Assembly: GCA_003946805.1 (NCBI GenBank)
Contig: RPSH01000015.1
Coordinates: 1 to 64,000, forward strand
DNA from: Bacillus sp. 2B10
GTDB taxonomy: Bacteria > Pseudomonadota > Alphaproteobacteria > Sphingomonadales > Sphingomonadaceae
Reading direction: 5' to 3'
DNA: 64,000 bases
Position numbers and translations under genes: made by a program. Below, piece by piece: positions 1 to 8,226 of this stretch; positions within the stretch are counted from its first letter, which is position 1; each line of letters begins with the position of its first letter. The notes beneath the pieces are model-generated. The model did not search any database. It was given only the letters and a program-made list of their open reading frames with translations, and had not been told where the DNA came from.

Positions 1-18
1 CCCCCCCCCCCCCCCCCC
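1..18. repeat. poly-C run at window edge
   Basis: Eighteen consecutive C bases open the window, just past the stop of epsC. Such a homopolymer is rare even in GC-rich DNA and may be a slippage-prone tract or a sequencing/assembly edge artefact. Confidence 0.7.
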
Positions 19-24
19 GGGCGC

Positions 25-942
25 TCACCCGACCGCTACCGCCTCGGGCTGCATGATGACGCTCCCCGCCGCGACGTCCTGCAACAGCCAGACATTGCCG
101 CCGATCACCGCCCGGTCGCCGATCGTTACCCGGCCGAGGATCGTCGCCCCGGCATAGATCACCACATCGTCGCCGACGATCGGGTGCCGCGCGATACGTT
201 CGGCCGACGGACCACTTTCGGTTCGCGGCTGCGATCGATGCGGGGTCCGCGCGCCCAGCGTGACATGCTGGTACAGCCGCACCCGCGCGCCGATCACCGC
301 GGTCTCGCCGATGACGACGCCGGTGCCATGGTCGATGAAGAAGCCCGGCCCGATCGTCGCGCCCGGATGGATGTCGATCCCGGTCCGCTCGTTCGCGATT
401 TCCGAGATGATGCGTGCGACGATCGGCGCGCCGAGCGCGTCGAGTTCGTGCGCCAGCCGATGGTGTAGGATCGCGGTGGCGCCGGGGTAGCAGATGAGGA
501 TTTCGTCGACGCTGCGTGCCGCCGGATCGCCGCGAAAGATCGCCGCGACATCGGTATCGAGCAGCGCCCGCACCCGTGACAAGGTGCCGGCGAACAGCCG
601 GACGATCTCCGCCGGGCGATCGTTCGCGGCCTCGACCCCGGCGGCGTTCCGCCAATAGGCGAATTCGGCGGCGATCGCCGCGTCGAGCAGCGCCAGCGCA
701 TCGGTCAACAGTGCCGCGACGAACCGGTCCTCGCCCGCGGCATCGCCGGTAAAGCCGCCGATCCGTCCCGGAAACAGGGCATCCGCCAGCAGCTCGACGG
801 CACGCGCGATCGGGGCGCGGCGCGGAAAGTCGGCCGGGTGGCGGCGGCTGGGCTGTGCCTGCCGCCACGCCATTCGCGCGGTGGCGAGGGCACGGGTGGC
901 ATGATCGATCGCGCGGTGACGATCCTCGTCGGGCTCGGACAT
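25..942 (-). CDS. epsC: Serine O-acetyltransferase, EpsC type
   Basis: This enzyme transfers acetyl from acetyl-CoA to L-serine, giving O-acetylserine for cysteine synthesis in the cytoplasm. The protein has 305 residues. An alpha-helical N-terminal half is followed from about residue 190 by left-handed beta-helix hexapeptide repeats (IHPGATIG, VIGETAVIG, VTIGDRAVIGG). His192 and His205 (IDHGTG) fit the conserved active-site region of SAT enzymes. The long N-terminal domain and the insert after the VTLG turn (residues 231-255) fit EpsC rather than short CysE. The start at 942 gives MSEPDED; an upstream extension of the frame would run through a terminator hairpin and is unlikely. The gene stands alone, without cysK beside it. 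Confidence 0.88.
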   Translation of the reverse strand: MSEPDEDRHRAIDHATRALATARMAWRQAQPSRRHPADFPRRAPIARAVELLADALFPGRIGGFTGDAAGEDRFVAALLTDALALLDAAIAAEFAYWRNAAGVEAANDRPAEIVRLFAGTLSRVRALLDTDVAAIFRGDPAARSVDEILICYPGATAILHHRLAHELDALGAPIVARIISEIANERTGIDIHPGATIGPGFFIDHGTGVVIGETAVIGARVRLYQHVTLGARTPHRSQPRTESGPSAERIARHPIVGDDVVIYAGATILGRVTIGDRAVIGGNVWLLQDVAAGSVIMQPEAVAVG

Positions 943-955
943 GGCATGGCTCGAA

Positions 956-988
956 CAAAAAGGGCCGGGCGGTTGCTGCCGCCCGGCC
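956..988 (-). terminator. Intrinsic terminator of the small lipoprotein gene
   Basis: On the minus strand a 10-bp perfect stem (GGCCGGGCGG / CCGCCCGGCC, loop CAGCAA) is followed by CTTTTTG. It lies between the lipoprotein gene (stop at 1049) and epsC, and so separates their transcripts. Confidence 0.75.
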
Positions 989-1048
989 GAGGTTACGCTT
1001 AGGGAGCTACCTAGCGTCGCGGAGGCCGCGCCGGGGGCGCGGCGAAAC

Positions 1049-1345
1049 TCAAAAAGCGTTGGCGACCGGATCGACCGCGTTCGTCGCCGGGGCATCGAGC
1101 AACGCATTGTCGCCGGACAGGGCGACGTCGTTGCCGAACGCGCTGTCGTTGCCGAACGTCGTGTCGTTCGCCAGCGGCTCGTCGAGCGTGGTCAGGTTGG
1201 TTTCGATCACGGCATTTTCGGCCGCGGCGTTGTCGGTCGCGCTGTTCCCCGAACAGGCGGTCAGGCCGAACAGCGCGATGGCCGCCAGCGGTGCGAAGGA
1301 AATCCTCAAACCCTTGTCTCCCGGTTGGTCGCCATCGGGCGACAT
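1049..1345 (-). CDS. Small Asn/Ala/Asp-rich lipoprotein, unknown function
   Basis: This is a 98-residue protein with an N-terminal hydrophobic segment and a lipobox (LTAC, Cys31), so it is probably acylated and membrane-anchored. The mature part is low-complexity, with repeated N-D/N-A dipeptides (NDTTFGNDSAFGNDVALSGD). No domain is recognised. The chosen ATG at 1345 has a GGGG stretch a few bases upstream. Starts at 1390 or at a TTG codon near 1309 are possible. A terminator follows directly. Confidence 0.6.
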   Translation of the reverse strand: MSPDGDQPGDKGLRISFAPLAAIALFGLTACSGNSATDNAAAENAVIETNLTTLDEPLANDTTFGNDSAFGNDVALSGDNALLDAPATNAVDPVANAF

Positions 1346-1473
1346 CAACCCCGGTTGTAGCGGAGCGGGAGACGGGGGGAATAATCCCATTGCTTTAGTA
1401 GGGTATTATTTTCCTTTCAGCGGACACGCCCGATCAAGCGGCACGGTTTCGATGCTGGAAGGAAAGGCGGGGG

Positions 1474-1549
1474 TGGTGGAGCTGAGGGGAATCGAACCCC
1501 TGACCTCTGCAGTGCGATTGCAGCGCTCTCCCATCTGAGCTACAGCCCC
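1474..1549 (-). tRNA. tRNA-Ala (anticodon CGC)
   Basis: The cloverleaf is complete on the minus strand: acceptor GGGGCTG/CAGCTCC, D-arm GCTC...GAGC, anticodon stem CTGCA/TGCAG with loop ATCGCAC (T33, anticodon CGC), T-arm AGGGG-TTCGATT-CCCCT, discriminator A and encoded CCA. It reads GCG codons, which are abundant in this genome. Confidence 0.97.
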
Positions 1550-1791
1550 GCCCCGTTCCCGGCATGGCCGGGGCCGTCCCCTTAGCGGCCCCGAAAAGCG
1601 GATGCAACGGGTCTCCTCGTAATTCGCCGAAAATCCCGCTGCGGCGACCGATCGCTACGGCGCGGCCCTTCGTCGCGCCTGCCCTGCACCACGGGAACCA
1701 ACCGACGAGTCGGCGTTTGTCTGGATACGACACGGCAGCACTGCTGCTGCGCCGCGAAAACAAGAACATGAACCATCTGCAGGAGATTTTC

Positions 1792-3033
1792 ATGGGCAAC
1801 GATCGCTATTCGCGCGACGACGACTGGTCGCGGAACAACCGGAGCGACGACGGACGCTGGCGGGATGCGGAGGATCGCGGGCGTGGCGGCTATGGCGCAC
1901 AGGGCTATGGCAGTTCGTCGTGGCAGGGCAGTGATCGCGATGATCGCGGCAGCCGCGACTATTATGGCGGCCGTTCGACGTCCGGATCGAGCTACGGCAG
2001 CGACCGCGGCCAACGCTACGATGCCGACCGCGGGCAGGGCTTTGGCAGCCGCGACTTCGACTATGGCGACCGTGGCGGTCGTTCGTACGGCGCACAGAGC
2101 GATCGCTATCGCGGCAGCTATGCCAGCGACGGCCATCGCTTCACCGAGCAGGGCGATCACAGCTACGGCGCGAACCGCGGCTATGGCAACGACCGTGGCT
2201 TCAGGAACGATCGCGATCGCGGCAACGACCGCTTCGGCGGAAACGACCGGTTCCGCGGCGATCGTCAGCGGCAGGACCTCGAGTACGACAACGCCGATCG
2301 CGGCTTCCTCGCGCGCGCGGGCGACGAAGTCCGCTCGTGGTTCGGCGACGAAGAGGCGGAACGCCGCCGCGAACGCGACCAGCGCTATGACGAGCAGATG
2401 GCGCGATATGACGACCGCCACGGCGACCATGCCTACCGGTCGTGGCGCGACACGCAGGTCAGCGCGTTCGACCGCGACTATGACGAATATCGTCAGGAAA
2501 ATGCGACGAAGTTCCAGAACGATTTCGCTGCGTTCCGCACCGAACGCCAGACGCAGCGCGACAGCCTGACCCGCGTTGCGGAGCATATGGAAGTGGTCGG
2601 ATCGGACGACGCGCATGTCGGCACCGTCGACAAGGTGCGCGGCGACCGCATCATCCTGACCAAGAACGATGCCGATGCTGGCGGCCATCACCATTCGATC
2701 CCCTCGCGCTGGGTATCGTCGGTCGATGACAAGGTGAAACTGCGCAAGACTGCGTCGGAAGCCAAGCAGGCATGGCGCGACGAGGAACAGCAGCAGGCGA
2801 TGTTCCGCGATACGTCGCAGCAGCGCTATGGCAGCGACCGCTTCGGCGGCGGCGCGTCGAACGACGACCGGACGCAGGAAGCCAACCGCTACGGTACGTC
2901 GGGCACGACCGGCACGACGACGGGGCAGGCGCTGAACGCGGGCACCTCGACGACCGCCGGCACCGGCGTGACCGGGTCGACGAGCGACCAGAGCGATACC
3001 AATTTCAATCGCAGCTTCCCCGGCGCCTACTGA
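1792..3033 (+). CDS. SWFGD / DUF2171 domain protein with low-complexity N-terminus
   Basis: The protein has 413 residues. Residues 1 to about 160 are low-complexity, built of G, Y, R, D, S and N with repeated GYG, DRG and NDR units, so probably disordered. An SWFGDEEAERRR motif near residue 180 is the hallmark of SWFGD-domain proteins. A charged helical stretch follows. A DUF2171 domain covers roughly residues 270-325 (VVGSDDAHVGTVDKV ... ILTKND ... HSIPSRWV). The tail is rich in Gly, Thr and Ser. The start at 1792 is set by AGGAG at 1781-1785; an in-frame ATG at 1768 lacks such a site. Function is unknown; members are usually linked to stress responses, which is inference here. Confidence 0.82.
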   Translation: MGNDRYSRDDDWSRNNRSDDGRWRDAEDRGRGGYGAQGYGSSSWQGSDRDDRGSRDYYGGRSTSGSSYGSDRGQRYDADRGQGFGSRDFDYGDRGGRSYGAQSDRYRGSYASDGHRFTEQGDHSYGANRGYGNDRGFRNDRDRGNDRFGGNDRFRGDRQRQDLEYDNADRGFLARAGDEVRSWFGDEEAERRRERDQRYDEQMARYDDRHGDHAYRSWRDTQVSAFDRDYDEYRQENATKFQNDFAAFRTERQTQRDSLTRVAEHMEVVGSDDAHVGTVDKVRGDRIILTKNDADAGGHHHSIPSRWVSSVDDKVKLRKTASEAKQAWRDEEQQQAMFRDTSQQRYGSDRFGGGASNDDRTQEANRYGTSGTTGTTTGQALNAGTSTTAGTGVTGSTSDQSDTNFNRSFPGAY

Positions 3034-3057
3034 AGGGTTCGCGGTGGCGACAGGCGG

Positions 3058-3089
3058 AGGGGCTCGGGAAACCGGGCCCCTTTGCTTTT
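3058..3089 (+). terminator. Intrinsic terminator after the SWFGD gene
   Basis: A 9-bp stem (GGGGCTCGG / CCGGGCCCC, one G-T pair, loop GAAA) is followed by TTTGCTTTT, 25 bases after the stop codon. Confidence 0.75.
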
Positions 3090-3139
3090 GGGGTGCGAGG
3101 CACTAGGTTGCTGTCTGAAACCGATATGGAGCATCGATA

Positions 3140-4129
3140 ATGGCGAAGGCATGGCATCTGATCCGGCGGCCCAACGGAATGCCGGTGGCGGAGGATTTTG
3201 CGTTGCGCGACCTGCCGCAGCGCGATCTGGCTGAAGGCGAAGTGCGGATCGCCAATCGCTGGCTGTCGGTCGACCCTTATATGCGCGGGCGAATGAACGA
3301 CGTGAAGAGCTACGTCCCGCCCTTCGCGCTCGATGCGCCGATGGACGGTGGCGCGGTCGGTGAAGTGATCGAAAGCCGTGCCGACGACCTGCCGGTGGGA
3401 ACCCGCGTCCAGCACATGGCGGGCTGGCGCGACGAGGCGGTGGTTCCGGCCAGGGGGGTGCAGAAGCTCCCCGACCTCGACCTGCCCGATCAGGCGTTCC
3501 TCGGGGCGCTGGGCCTGACCGGCATGACCGCGTGGTTCGGGCTGCTGACCGTGGCCGAAGCCAGGCCGGGCGAAACGGTGTTCGTGTCGGCGGCCGCCGG
3601 TGCGGTCGGATCGGTCGTGGTCCAGATCGCCAAGGCGAAGGGCATGACCGTCATCGGATCGGCCGGCGGCGCAGAAAAGGTGGAGTGGGTCCGCTCGCTC
3701 GGCGCCGACAAAGTTATCGATTACAAGGGCGACGTGCCGCTGGTGAAGGCGTTGGGCGCGGCGGCTCCGGACGGGATCGACGTGTATTTCGACAATGTCG
3801 GCGGCGACCATCTCGACGCCGCGCTGGCGCACGCGAAGCAGGGCGCGCGTTTCGCGATCTGCGGCATGATCGATGGCTATAACGCGTCGCAGCCGATCAG
3901 CCTGCGCTACCTGATGCGCGTGATCGCCGCGCGCATCCGTGTGCAGGGCTTCATCGTCAGCGACTATCTTGGCCGCATCGGCGAGTTCCAGCAGGGGATG
4001 GGCGAGATCGTAGCCAGCGGCAATTTCCAGCGTGAGGAGACGGTCGTCGAAGGGCTGGACAACATGCCCGACGCATTCCTCGGCCTGTTCAGCGGCAGGA
4101 ACAAGGGCAAGATGCTGGTCAAGCTGTAA
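3140..4129 (+). CDS. NADP-dependent oxidoreductase, CurA-like (MDR superfamily)
   Basis: This 329-residue zinc-independent medium-chain reductase belongs to the leukotriene-B4 dehydrogenase / curcumin reductase group and reduces alpha,beta-unsaturated carbonyl compounds with NADPH. The N-terminal signature SVDPYMRGRM (43-52) is typical of this group. The nucleotide-binding turn AAAGAVGS (151-158) replaces GxGxxG, and DNVGGDHLDAAL follows in the cofactor domain. No catalytic-zinc cysteines are seen. The gene is monocistronic, ending in a palindrome that can terminate both it and the convergent gene. The natural substrate is unknown. Confidence 0.88.
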   Translation: MAKAWHLIRRPNGMPVAEDFALRDLPQRDLAEGEVRIANRWLSVDPYMRGRMNDVKSYVPPFALDAPMDGGAVGEVIESRADDLPVGTRVQHMAGWRDEAVVPARGVQKLPDLDLPDQAFLGALGLTGMTAWFGLLTVAEARPGETVFVSAAAGAVGSVVVQIAKAKGMTVIGSAGGAEKVEWVRSLGADKVIDYKGDVPLVKALGAAAPDGIDVYFDNVGGDHLDAALAHAKQGARFAICGMIDGYNASQPISLRYLMRVIAARIRVQGFIVSDYLGRIGEFQQGMGEIVASGNFQREETVVEGLDNMPDAFLGLFSGRNKGKMLVKL

Positions 4130-4133
4130 CGCC

Positions 4134-4162
4134 AAAATCCTCCCCGGCACGGGGAGGATTTT
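4134..4162. terminator. Single family-A palindrome, bidirectional terminator
   Basis: A perfect 12-bp inverted repeat (AAAATCCTCCCC / GGGGAGGATTTT, loop GGCAC) lies between two convergent genes and ends in four T on either strand. It is one copy of the palindromic family seen at eight places in this window. Confidence 0.8.
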
Positions 4163-4165
4163 CCC

Positions 4166-4345
4166 TCAGCGCAGCTTCGCGATCTTCAGCCCGTCTTCCT
4201 TGGCGCGGTCCTTGATCGATTCTTCGCTGCGGGTCAGCGCCTTGGCGAGTGCCTTGAGCGCCATGCCCTTGCCCGCCAGCTGGTGCAGCTTCTGGATTTC
4301 GTCGGGGCGCCACGGCTGGCGGTGACGTTCGAATTTTTCGGCCAT
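4166..4345 (-). CDS. Small helix-turn-helix-like protein
   Basis: This is a 59-residue basic protein. Residues 10-50 (WRPDEIQKLHQLAGKGMALKALAKALTRSEESIKDRAKEDG) look like a SANT/Myb-like or HTH fold: a W near the start, then three predicted helices, with the last resembling a recognition helix. AGGAG sits 7 bases before the ATG. The function may be DNA binding, but no target is evident. Confidence 0.75.
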   Translation of the reverse strand: MAEKFERHRQPWRPDEIQKLHQLAGKGMALKALAKALTRSEESIKDRAKEDGLKIAKLR

Positions 4346-4355
4346 GGCGGTTCTC

Positions 4356-4808
4356 CTACCGGTTGCGGGCCAGCCGCACCAGCGCGGCATCGAGCGATTG
4401 CAGGAAGCGTGAGCGATCGGTCTTGCCGAACGGCGGCGGTCCGCCCAACTGGTCGCCGCCCGCGCGCAGATCCGCCATGATCGCCCGCATCGCGATCGCT
4501 CCGCCGATCGACGCGCCGGTGAACGGCTTTCCGTTGGGCGCGATCACGACTGCACCCATTTTCAGGCAGCGATCGGCCAGCAGGATATCGGCGGTGACCA
4601 CCACGCTGTCCCTGTCCGCCGCTTCCGCAATCCAGTCGTCCGCTGCGTCGAAGCCGTCGGACACGACCACCCGCTCGACCCACGGCAGCACCGGTACCCG
4701 GAAGTGGCTGTTGCTGACCACCGACACTGTCGCGCCATGCCGTTCGGCGACGCGGTACACCTCGTCCTTCACCGGACAGGCATCGGCATCGACGAGGACG
4801 CGGATCAT
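4356..4808 (-). CDS. YaiI/YqxD family protein (DUF188, PIN-like)
   Basis: This 150-residue protein of the UPF0178 family opens with the family signature VDADACPVKDEVYRVA (residues 5-20). A VVTADILLADRC motif and the conserved C-terminal end DQLGGPPPFGKTDRSRFLQ follow. The acidic residues fit a PIN-like nuclease fold, but no substrate is established for the family. Its ATG overlaps the greB stop (ATGA, 4805-4808), so translation is coupled. Confidence 0.9.
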   Translation of the reverse strand: MIRVLVDADACPVKDEVYRVAERHGATVSVVSNSHFRVPVLPWVERVVVSDGFDAADDWIAEAADRDSVVVTADILLADRCLKMGAVVIAPNGKPFTGASIGGAIAMRAIMADLRAGGDQLGGPPPFGKTDRSRFLQSLDAALVRLARNR

Positions 4809-5269
4809 GGCTCGATCGGGCCGGTCTCGATCACCTCGATCGCGTCGCTCCGCCCGCCGAAATCGGCGGTTTCGCCCGCCATCAGCCCGGTCATCGCCAG
4901 CGCGAGCGGCGCGGTGAAGGGGATACGCCCCGCCGCCGGATCGGCCTCGTCGCTGCCGACCAGCTCGATCGTCCTGCGCTGTCCGTTCAACGCATAGGTA
5001 ACGCGCGATCCGAAGCCGACCTCGTCGGTCGGGGTCGCAGCGATCTCCGCGGTCGAATGGCGCGTCCGCCAATAACGCAGGTCGCGGCGGATCGCCGTGA
5101 TCCGCTCGGCATCGCCCTCCGCCGCCAGCTCGCCCTCCAGCCGCGCGACCTGTTCGGCCATCGCCGCCAGCCCGCGGCGGGTGACGAGATTGGGGCCGGG
5201 CGGCAGCGGCAGTTCGAAGCGCGGTTCCTTGTGCTCGTCGTCATCCTCCCGCCGGAACGCGACGCTCAT
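4805..5269 (-). CDS. greB: GreA/GreB family transcription elongation factor
   Basis: Gre factors rescue backtracked RNA polymerase by stimulating cleavage of the nascent RNA 3' end. The 154-residue protein has an N-terminal coiled coil (about residues 28-75, VTRRGLAAMAEQVARLEGEL ...) and a C-terminal FKBP-like domain with the typical GFGSRVTYAL entry. The N-terminal segment (residues 1-25, acid/basic then LPLPPGPN) is more like GreB than GreA. The start overlaps the ypfJ stop (TGATG), and the stop overlaps the yaiI start. GreA-type naming cannot be fully excluded. Confidence 0.82.
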   Translation of the reverse strand: MSVAFRREDDDEHKEPRFELPLPPGPNLVTRRGLAAMAEQVARLEGELAAEGDAERITAIRRDLRYWRTRHSTAEIAATPTDEVGFGSRVTYALNGQRRTIELVGSDEADPAAGRIPFTAPLALAMTGLMAGETADFGGRSDAIEVIETGPIEP

Positions 5270-6141
5270 CAGATCGCTCCCGAAAAGGTATCGCACTGCG
5301 CCGGGTCGCCGGTCTGCAATCCGCGCTGCAACCACTTCATGCGCTGCGCCGACGTGCCGTGGGTAAAGCTTTCGGGCGAGGCGCTGCTGCCTTGCAGGGT
5401 ATCGTCGCCGATCGCCTCTGCGGCGCGCAATCCTTCCTCGATATCGCCGGGTTCCAACCGGTCGCGATTGCGCGCCGCCCAGACGCCGGCATAACAATCC
5501 GCCTGCAACTCCAGCCGCACCGACTGCGCATTGCCTTCCGCCTTGGGCAGGGTCTGCTGCGCGCGGCTGACCGCCTCGGCCTGACCGGTCAGGTTCTGGA
5601 TGTGATGGCCGACCTCGTGCGCGATGACATAGGCCTGCGCGAAATCGCCCGCCGCACCGAAACGCTGCGACAATTCGCGGAAGAAGCCGGTGTCGAGGTA
5701 CACGCCGCGGTCGGGCGGGCAGTAGAACGGCCCCATCGCCGACTGCGCGGCGCCACAACCGGACTGCGCGCCCTGCTGGTAGAATTTGAGCGTCGGCAAC
5801 TGATACCGCTGCCCCTGTTCGCGGAAGATCGCCGTCCAGGTCTGGTTGGTCGATTGCAGCACGCGGCACGCGAACAGTTCCTCGGCGGTATCGCACGGCA
5901 CGTTCCCGCCTTGCGATCCCTGCTGCGTGGTCGGCGCCTGTCCGCCCGTCAGCAGTCCACCGCCGCCCGAAAACATCAGGAACGCGACGACGACGATCGC
6001 GAGGATGCCGATCGTTCCGCAACCAAGACCACGCCCGAGCAGCAGCGGCAGGAAACCGAGCAGGTTCAACCCGCCGCCACCGCCGCCGCCACGGCCCAGA
6101 TCCTCTACGTTGCTGGCGGGATCGAGATCGTCGAGGCGCAT
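5269..6141 (-). CDS. ypfJ: Neutral zinc metallopeptidase, YpfJ/KPN_02809 family
   Basis: This 290-residue membrane-anchored peptidase has a short Gly-rich cytoplasmic N-terminus and a transmembrane helix at about residues 40-57. The extracytoplasmic domain carries the HEVGHH zinc motif (175-180), with a downstream ELQADCYAG motif supplying the third ligand. A Cys-rich stretch (SGCG ... FYCPPD) is typical of the family. It is first in a three-gene overlapping unit with greB and yaiI. Its substrate is not known. Confidence 0.9.
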   Translation of the reverse strand: MRLDDLDPASNVEDLGRGGGGGGGLNLLGFLPLLLGRGLGCGTIGILAIVVVAFLMFSGGGGLLTGGQAPTTQQGSQGGNVPCDTAEELFACRVLQSTNQTWTAIFREQGQRYQLPTLKFYQQGAQSGCGAAQSAMGPFYCPPDRGVYLDTGFFRELSQRFGAAGDFAQAYVIAHEVGHHIQNLTGQAEAVSRAQQTLPKAEGNAQSVRLELQADCYAGVWAARNRDRLEPGDIEEGLRAAEAIGDDTLQGSSASPESFTHGTSAQRMKWLQRGLQTGDPAQCDTFSGAI

Positions 6142-6269
6142 GGGCGGCGGTCCGTTCGTTGAAGGTGCGTACTGAAATGCGCGAAGCCGCCCCGATGTTG
6201 CAACCGTGCGCCGCGAAATCGGTTGTAACGGCGTTGAACCCTGATCCCATTGCGCGCAAAGTGTATCCG

Positions 6270-7430
6270 ATGGCCGAAGCCGATCCCCGTTTGCGCCGAC
6301 GATCCCAGACCGGCCTGCCGCTTCCCGACTGCGTCGCGCTGGTGCTGCAAGGGGGAGGGGCGCTTGGCAGCTACCAGGCCGGCGTGATCGAGCGGCTGGG
6401 TGAATCCCAGATCGAAATCGACTGGGTCGCCGGCATCTCGATCGGCGCGATCAATGCCGCGATCGTTGCCGGCAACCCCCCGGAACGTCGCGTCGAACGG
6501 CTGCGGCAATTCTGGGAGACGGCGGCGGGCGTCCTGCCGTGGTTCCCGATCCTGCCCGACGACCGGGTCCGCGAATGGGTCCATGAATGGTCGGCGGGCG
6601 TCGTGCTGGCGACCGGCGTTCCCGGCTTTTTCCGCCCGCGCGGGGTGCCGCCGCAATTCGCGCCACCGGGATCGCCCGCCGCGCTCAGCTATTACGACGT
6701 CGCCCCCTTGCGCGAAACGCTGGACGATCTGGTCGACTGGGACCTCGCCAATGACGGTCCGGTGCGGCTGTCGGTCGGCGCGGTCGAGATCGAGAGCGGC
6801 AATTTCGTCTATTTCGACAGCGCGCGCGAGCGGCTGGACGCGCGCCACGTAATGGCTTCGGGCGCCCTGCCGCCGGGATTGCCGCCGGTCGAGATCGACG
6901 GCCGCTGGTATTGGGACGGCGGGTTGGTCAGCAACACGCCGCTGACCCACATCCTCGACCATCAGCGCGATCCGATGCTGGTGTTCCAGGTCGACCTGTT
7001 CTCCGCCGAATCGGTAATGCCGCGCACGATCGGCGACGTGGTGGCGCGCGAAAAGGAAATCCGTTTCTCCAGCCGCACGCGGCAGGTCACCGCCGACCGG
7101 TTGCGCCTGCGGCAGGAGCGTGAACTGATCCGGCGGATGGTCGCCAAGCTGCCTGTCGAATTGCGCGACGACGCCGATGTGCGGGCGCTGGAGGCGATGG
7201 CCGACGAACATCCGCTCAGCCTCGTCCACCTGATCTACCGCGCCAATCGCTGGGAAGGCGGCGCGCGTGATTACGAATTCTCGGCGCGTGCGATGCAGGA
7301 GCATTGGGCCGCCGGCCGCGCCGCCATCGCCGACACCATGGCCAATGCACAGGTCGTCGCGCAGAATATCGTCGACGGGCGCACCGCCGCCTTCGACCTG
7401 ACCCCCCATCTTTCCAAACGCCAAGGATAA
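6270..7430 (+). CDS. Patatin-like phospholipase with DUF3734
   Basis: This is a 386-residue patatin-type acyl hydrolase. The oxyanion loop is LQGGGALGSYQ (26-36), the nucleophile elbow is GISIG (Ser57) and the catalytic Asp lies in WDGG (Asp216). The C-terminal third matches DUF3734. In polyhydroxybutyrate producers such proteins lie next to 3-hydroxybutyrate dehydrogenase, as here (gap of 3 bp), which suggests a role in storage-polymer or lipid turnover; that is inference. The start at 6270 (MAEADPRL) is preferred to upstream in-frame starts because homology begins shortly after it; its ribosome site is weak. Confidence 0.85.
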   Translation: MAEADPRLRRRSQTGLPLPDCVALVLQGGGALGSYQAGVIERLGESQIEIDWVAGISIGAINAAIVAGNPPERRVERLRQFWETAAGVLPWFPILPDDRVREWVHEWSAGVVLATGVPGFFRPRGVPPQFAPPGSPAALSYYDVAPLRETLDDLVDWDLANDGPVRLSVGAVEIESGNFVYFDSARERLDARHVMASGALPPGLPPVEIDGRWYWDGGLVSNTPLTHILDHQRDPMLVFQVDLFSAESVMPRTIGDVVAREKEIRFSSRTRQVTADRLRLRQERELIRRMVAKLPVELRDDADVRALEAMADEHPLSLVHLIYRANRWEGGARDYEFSARAMQEHWAAGRAAIADTMANAQVVAQNIVDGRTAAFDLTPHLSKRQG

Positions 7431-7433
7431 GCG

Positions 7434-8219
7434 ATGTTCCTGAAGGGCAAGACCGCGATCGTCACCGGTTCCACGTCGGGCATCGGCCTGGCCTATGCGA
7501 AGGCCTTTGCCGCCGAAGGCGCGACCGTCGTGATCAACGGCTTTGGCGATGCGGACGCGATCGAGAAGGAACGTGCCGCGCTGGCGGAGGCGAGCGGCGC
7601 GGAGGCACGCTACGACGGCGCCGACATGACGAAGCCCGATCAGATCGCGGCGATGGTCGACAAGGCGGCGGCCGAGTTCGGATCGGTCGACATCATCGTC
7701 AACAATGCCGGTATCCAGCATGTCGCGAAGATCGAGGATTTCCCGATCGATAAATGGGACACGATCCTTGCGATCAACCTGTCATCGGCCTTCCACATGA
7801 TCCGCGCCGCCGTGCCACACATGAAGAAGGGCGGCTGGGGCCGGATCATCAACACCGCATCGGCGCACAGCCTCGTCGCCAGCCCGAACAAGTCGGCCTA
7901 TGTCACCGCCAAGCACGGCCTTGCCGGGCTGACCAAGACGGTCGCGCTGGAAGTCGCGACCTGCGGCATTACCGCCAACTGCATTTCGCCAGGCTATGTC
8001 TGGACGCCGCTGGTCGAACAGCAGATTCCCGACACGATGGCGTCGCGCGGGCTGACGCGCGAACAGGTGATGAACGAAGTGCTGCTGGCGGCACAGCCGA
8101 CCAAGGAATTCGTCACCGCCGAACAGGTCGCCAGCCTCGCGCTCTATCTGTGCCGTGACGAGGCGAAGGGGATCACGGGTGCGAACCTGTCGATCGACGG
8201 CGGCTGGACCGCTGCGTGA
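7434..8219 (+). CDS. bdhA: 3-hydroxybutyrate dehydrogenase
   Basis: This short-chain dehydrogenase oxidises (R)-3-hydroxybutyrate to acetoacetate with NAD+. The 261 residues contain the cofactor motif TGSTSGIG (11-18), NNAG (90-93), Asn114, and the catalytic Ser143, Tyr156 and Lys160. Q95 (GIQHV) and the segment GYVWTPLVEQQIPD, which binds substrate in this enzyme family, separate it from generic reductases. It follows the patatin gene by 3 bp and is probably co-transcribed with it. Confidence 0.92.
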   Translation: MFLKGKTAIVTGSTSGIGLAYAKAFAAEGATVVINGFGDADAIEKERAALAEASGAEARYDGADMTKPDQIAAMVDKAAAEFGSVDIIVNNAGIQHVAKIEDFPIDKWDTILAINLSSAFHMIRAAVPHMKKGGWGRIINTASAHSLVASPNKSAYVTAKHGLAGLTKTVALEVATCGITANCISPGYVWTPLVEQQIPDTMASRGLTREQVMNEVLLAAQPTKEFVTAEQVASLALYLCRDEAKGITGANLSIDGGWTAA

Positions 8220-8226
8220 TCGCGGC

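Noticed and set aside
1564..1791. Longer N-terminus of the SWFGD protein from 1564
   Set aside because: It would cross sequence just downstream of tRNA-Ala and bypass the strong AGGAG before 1792.
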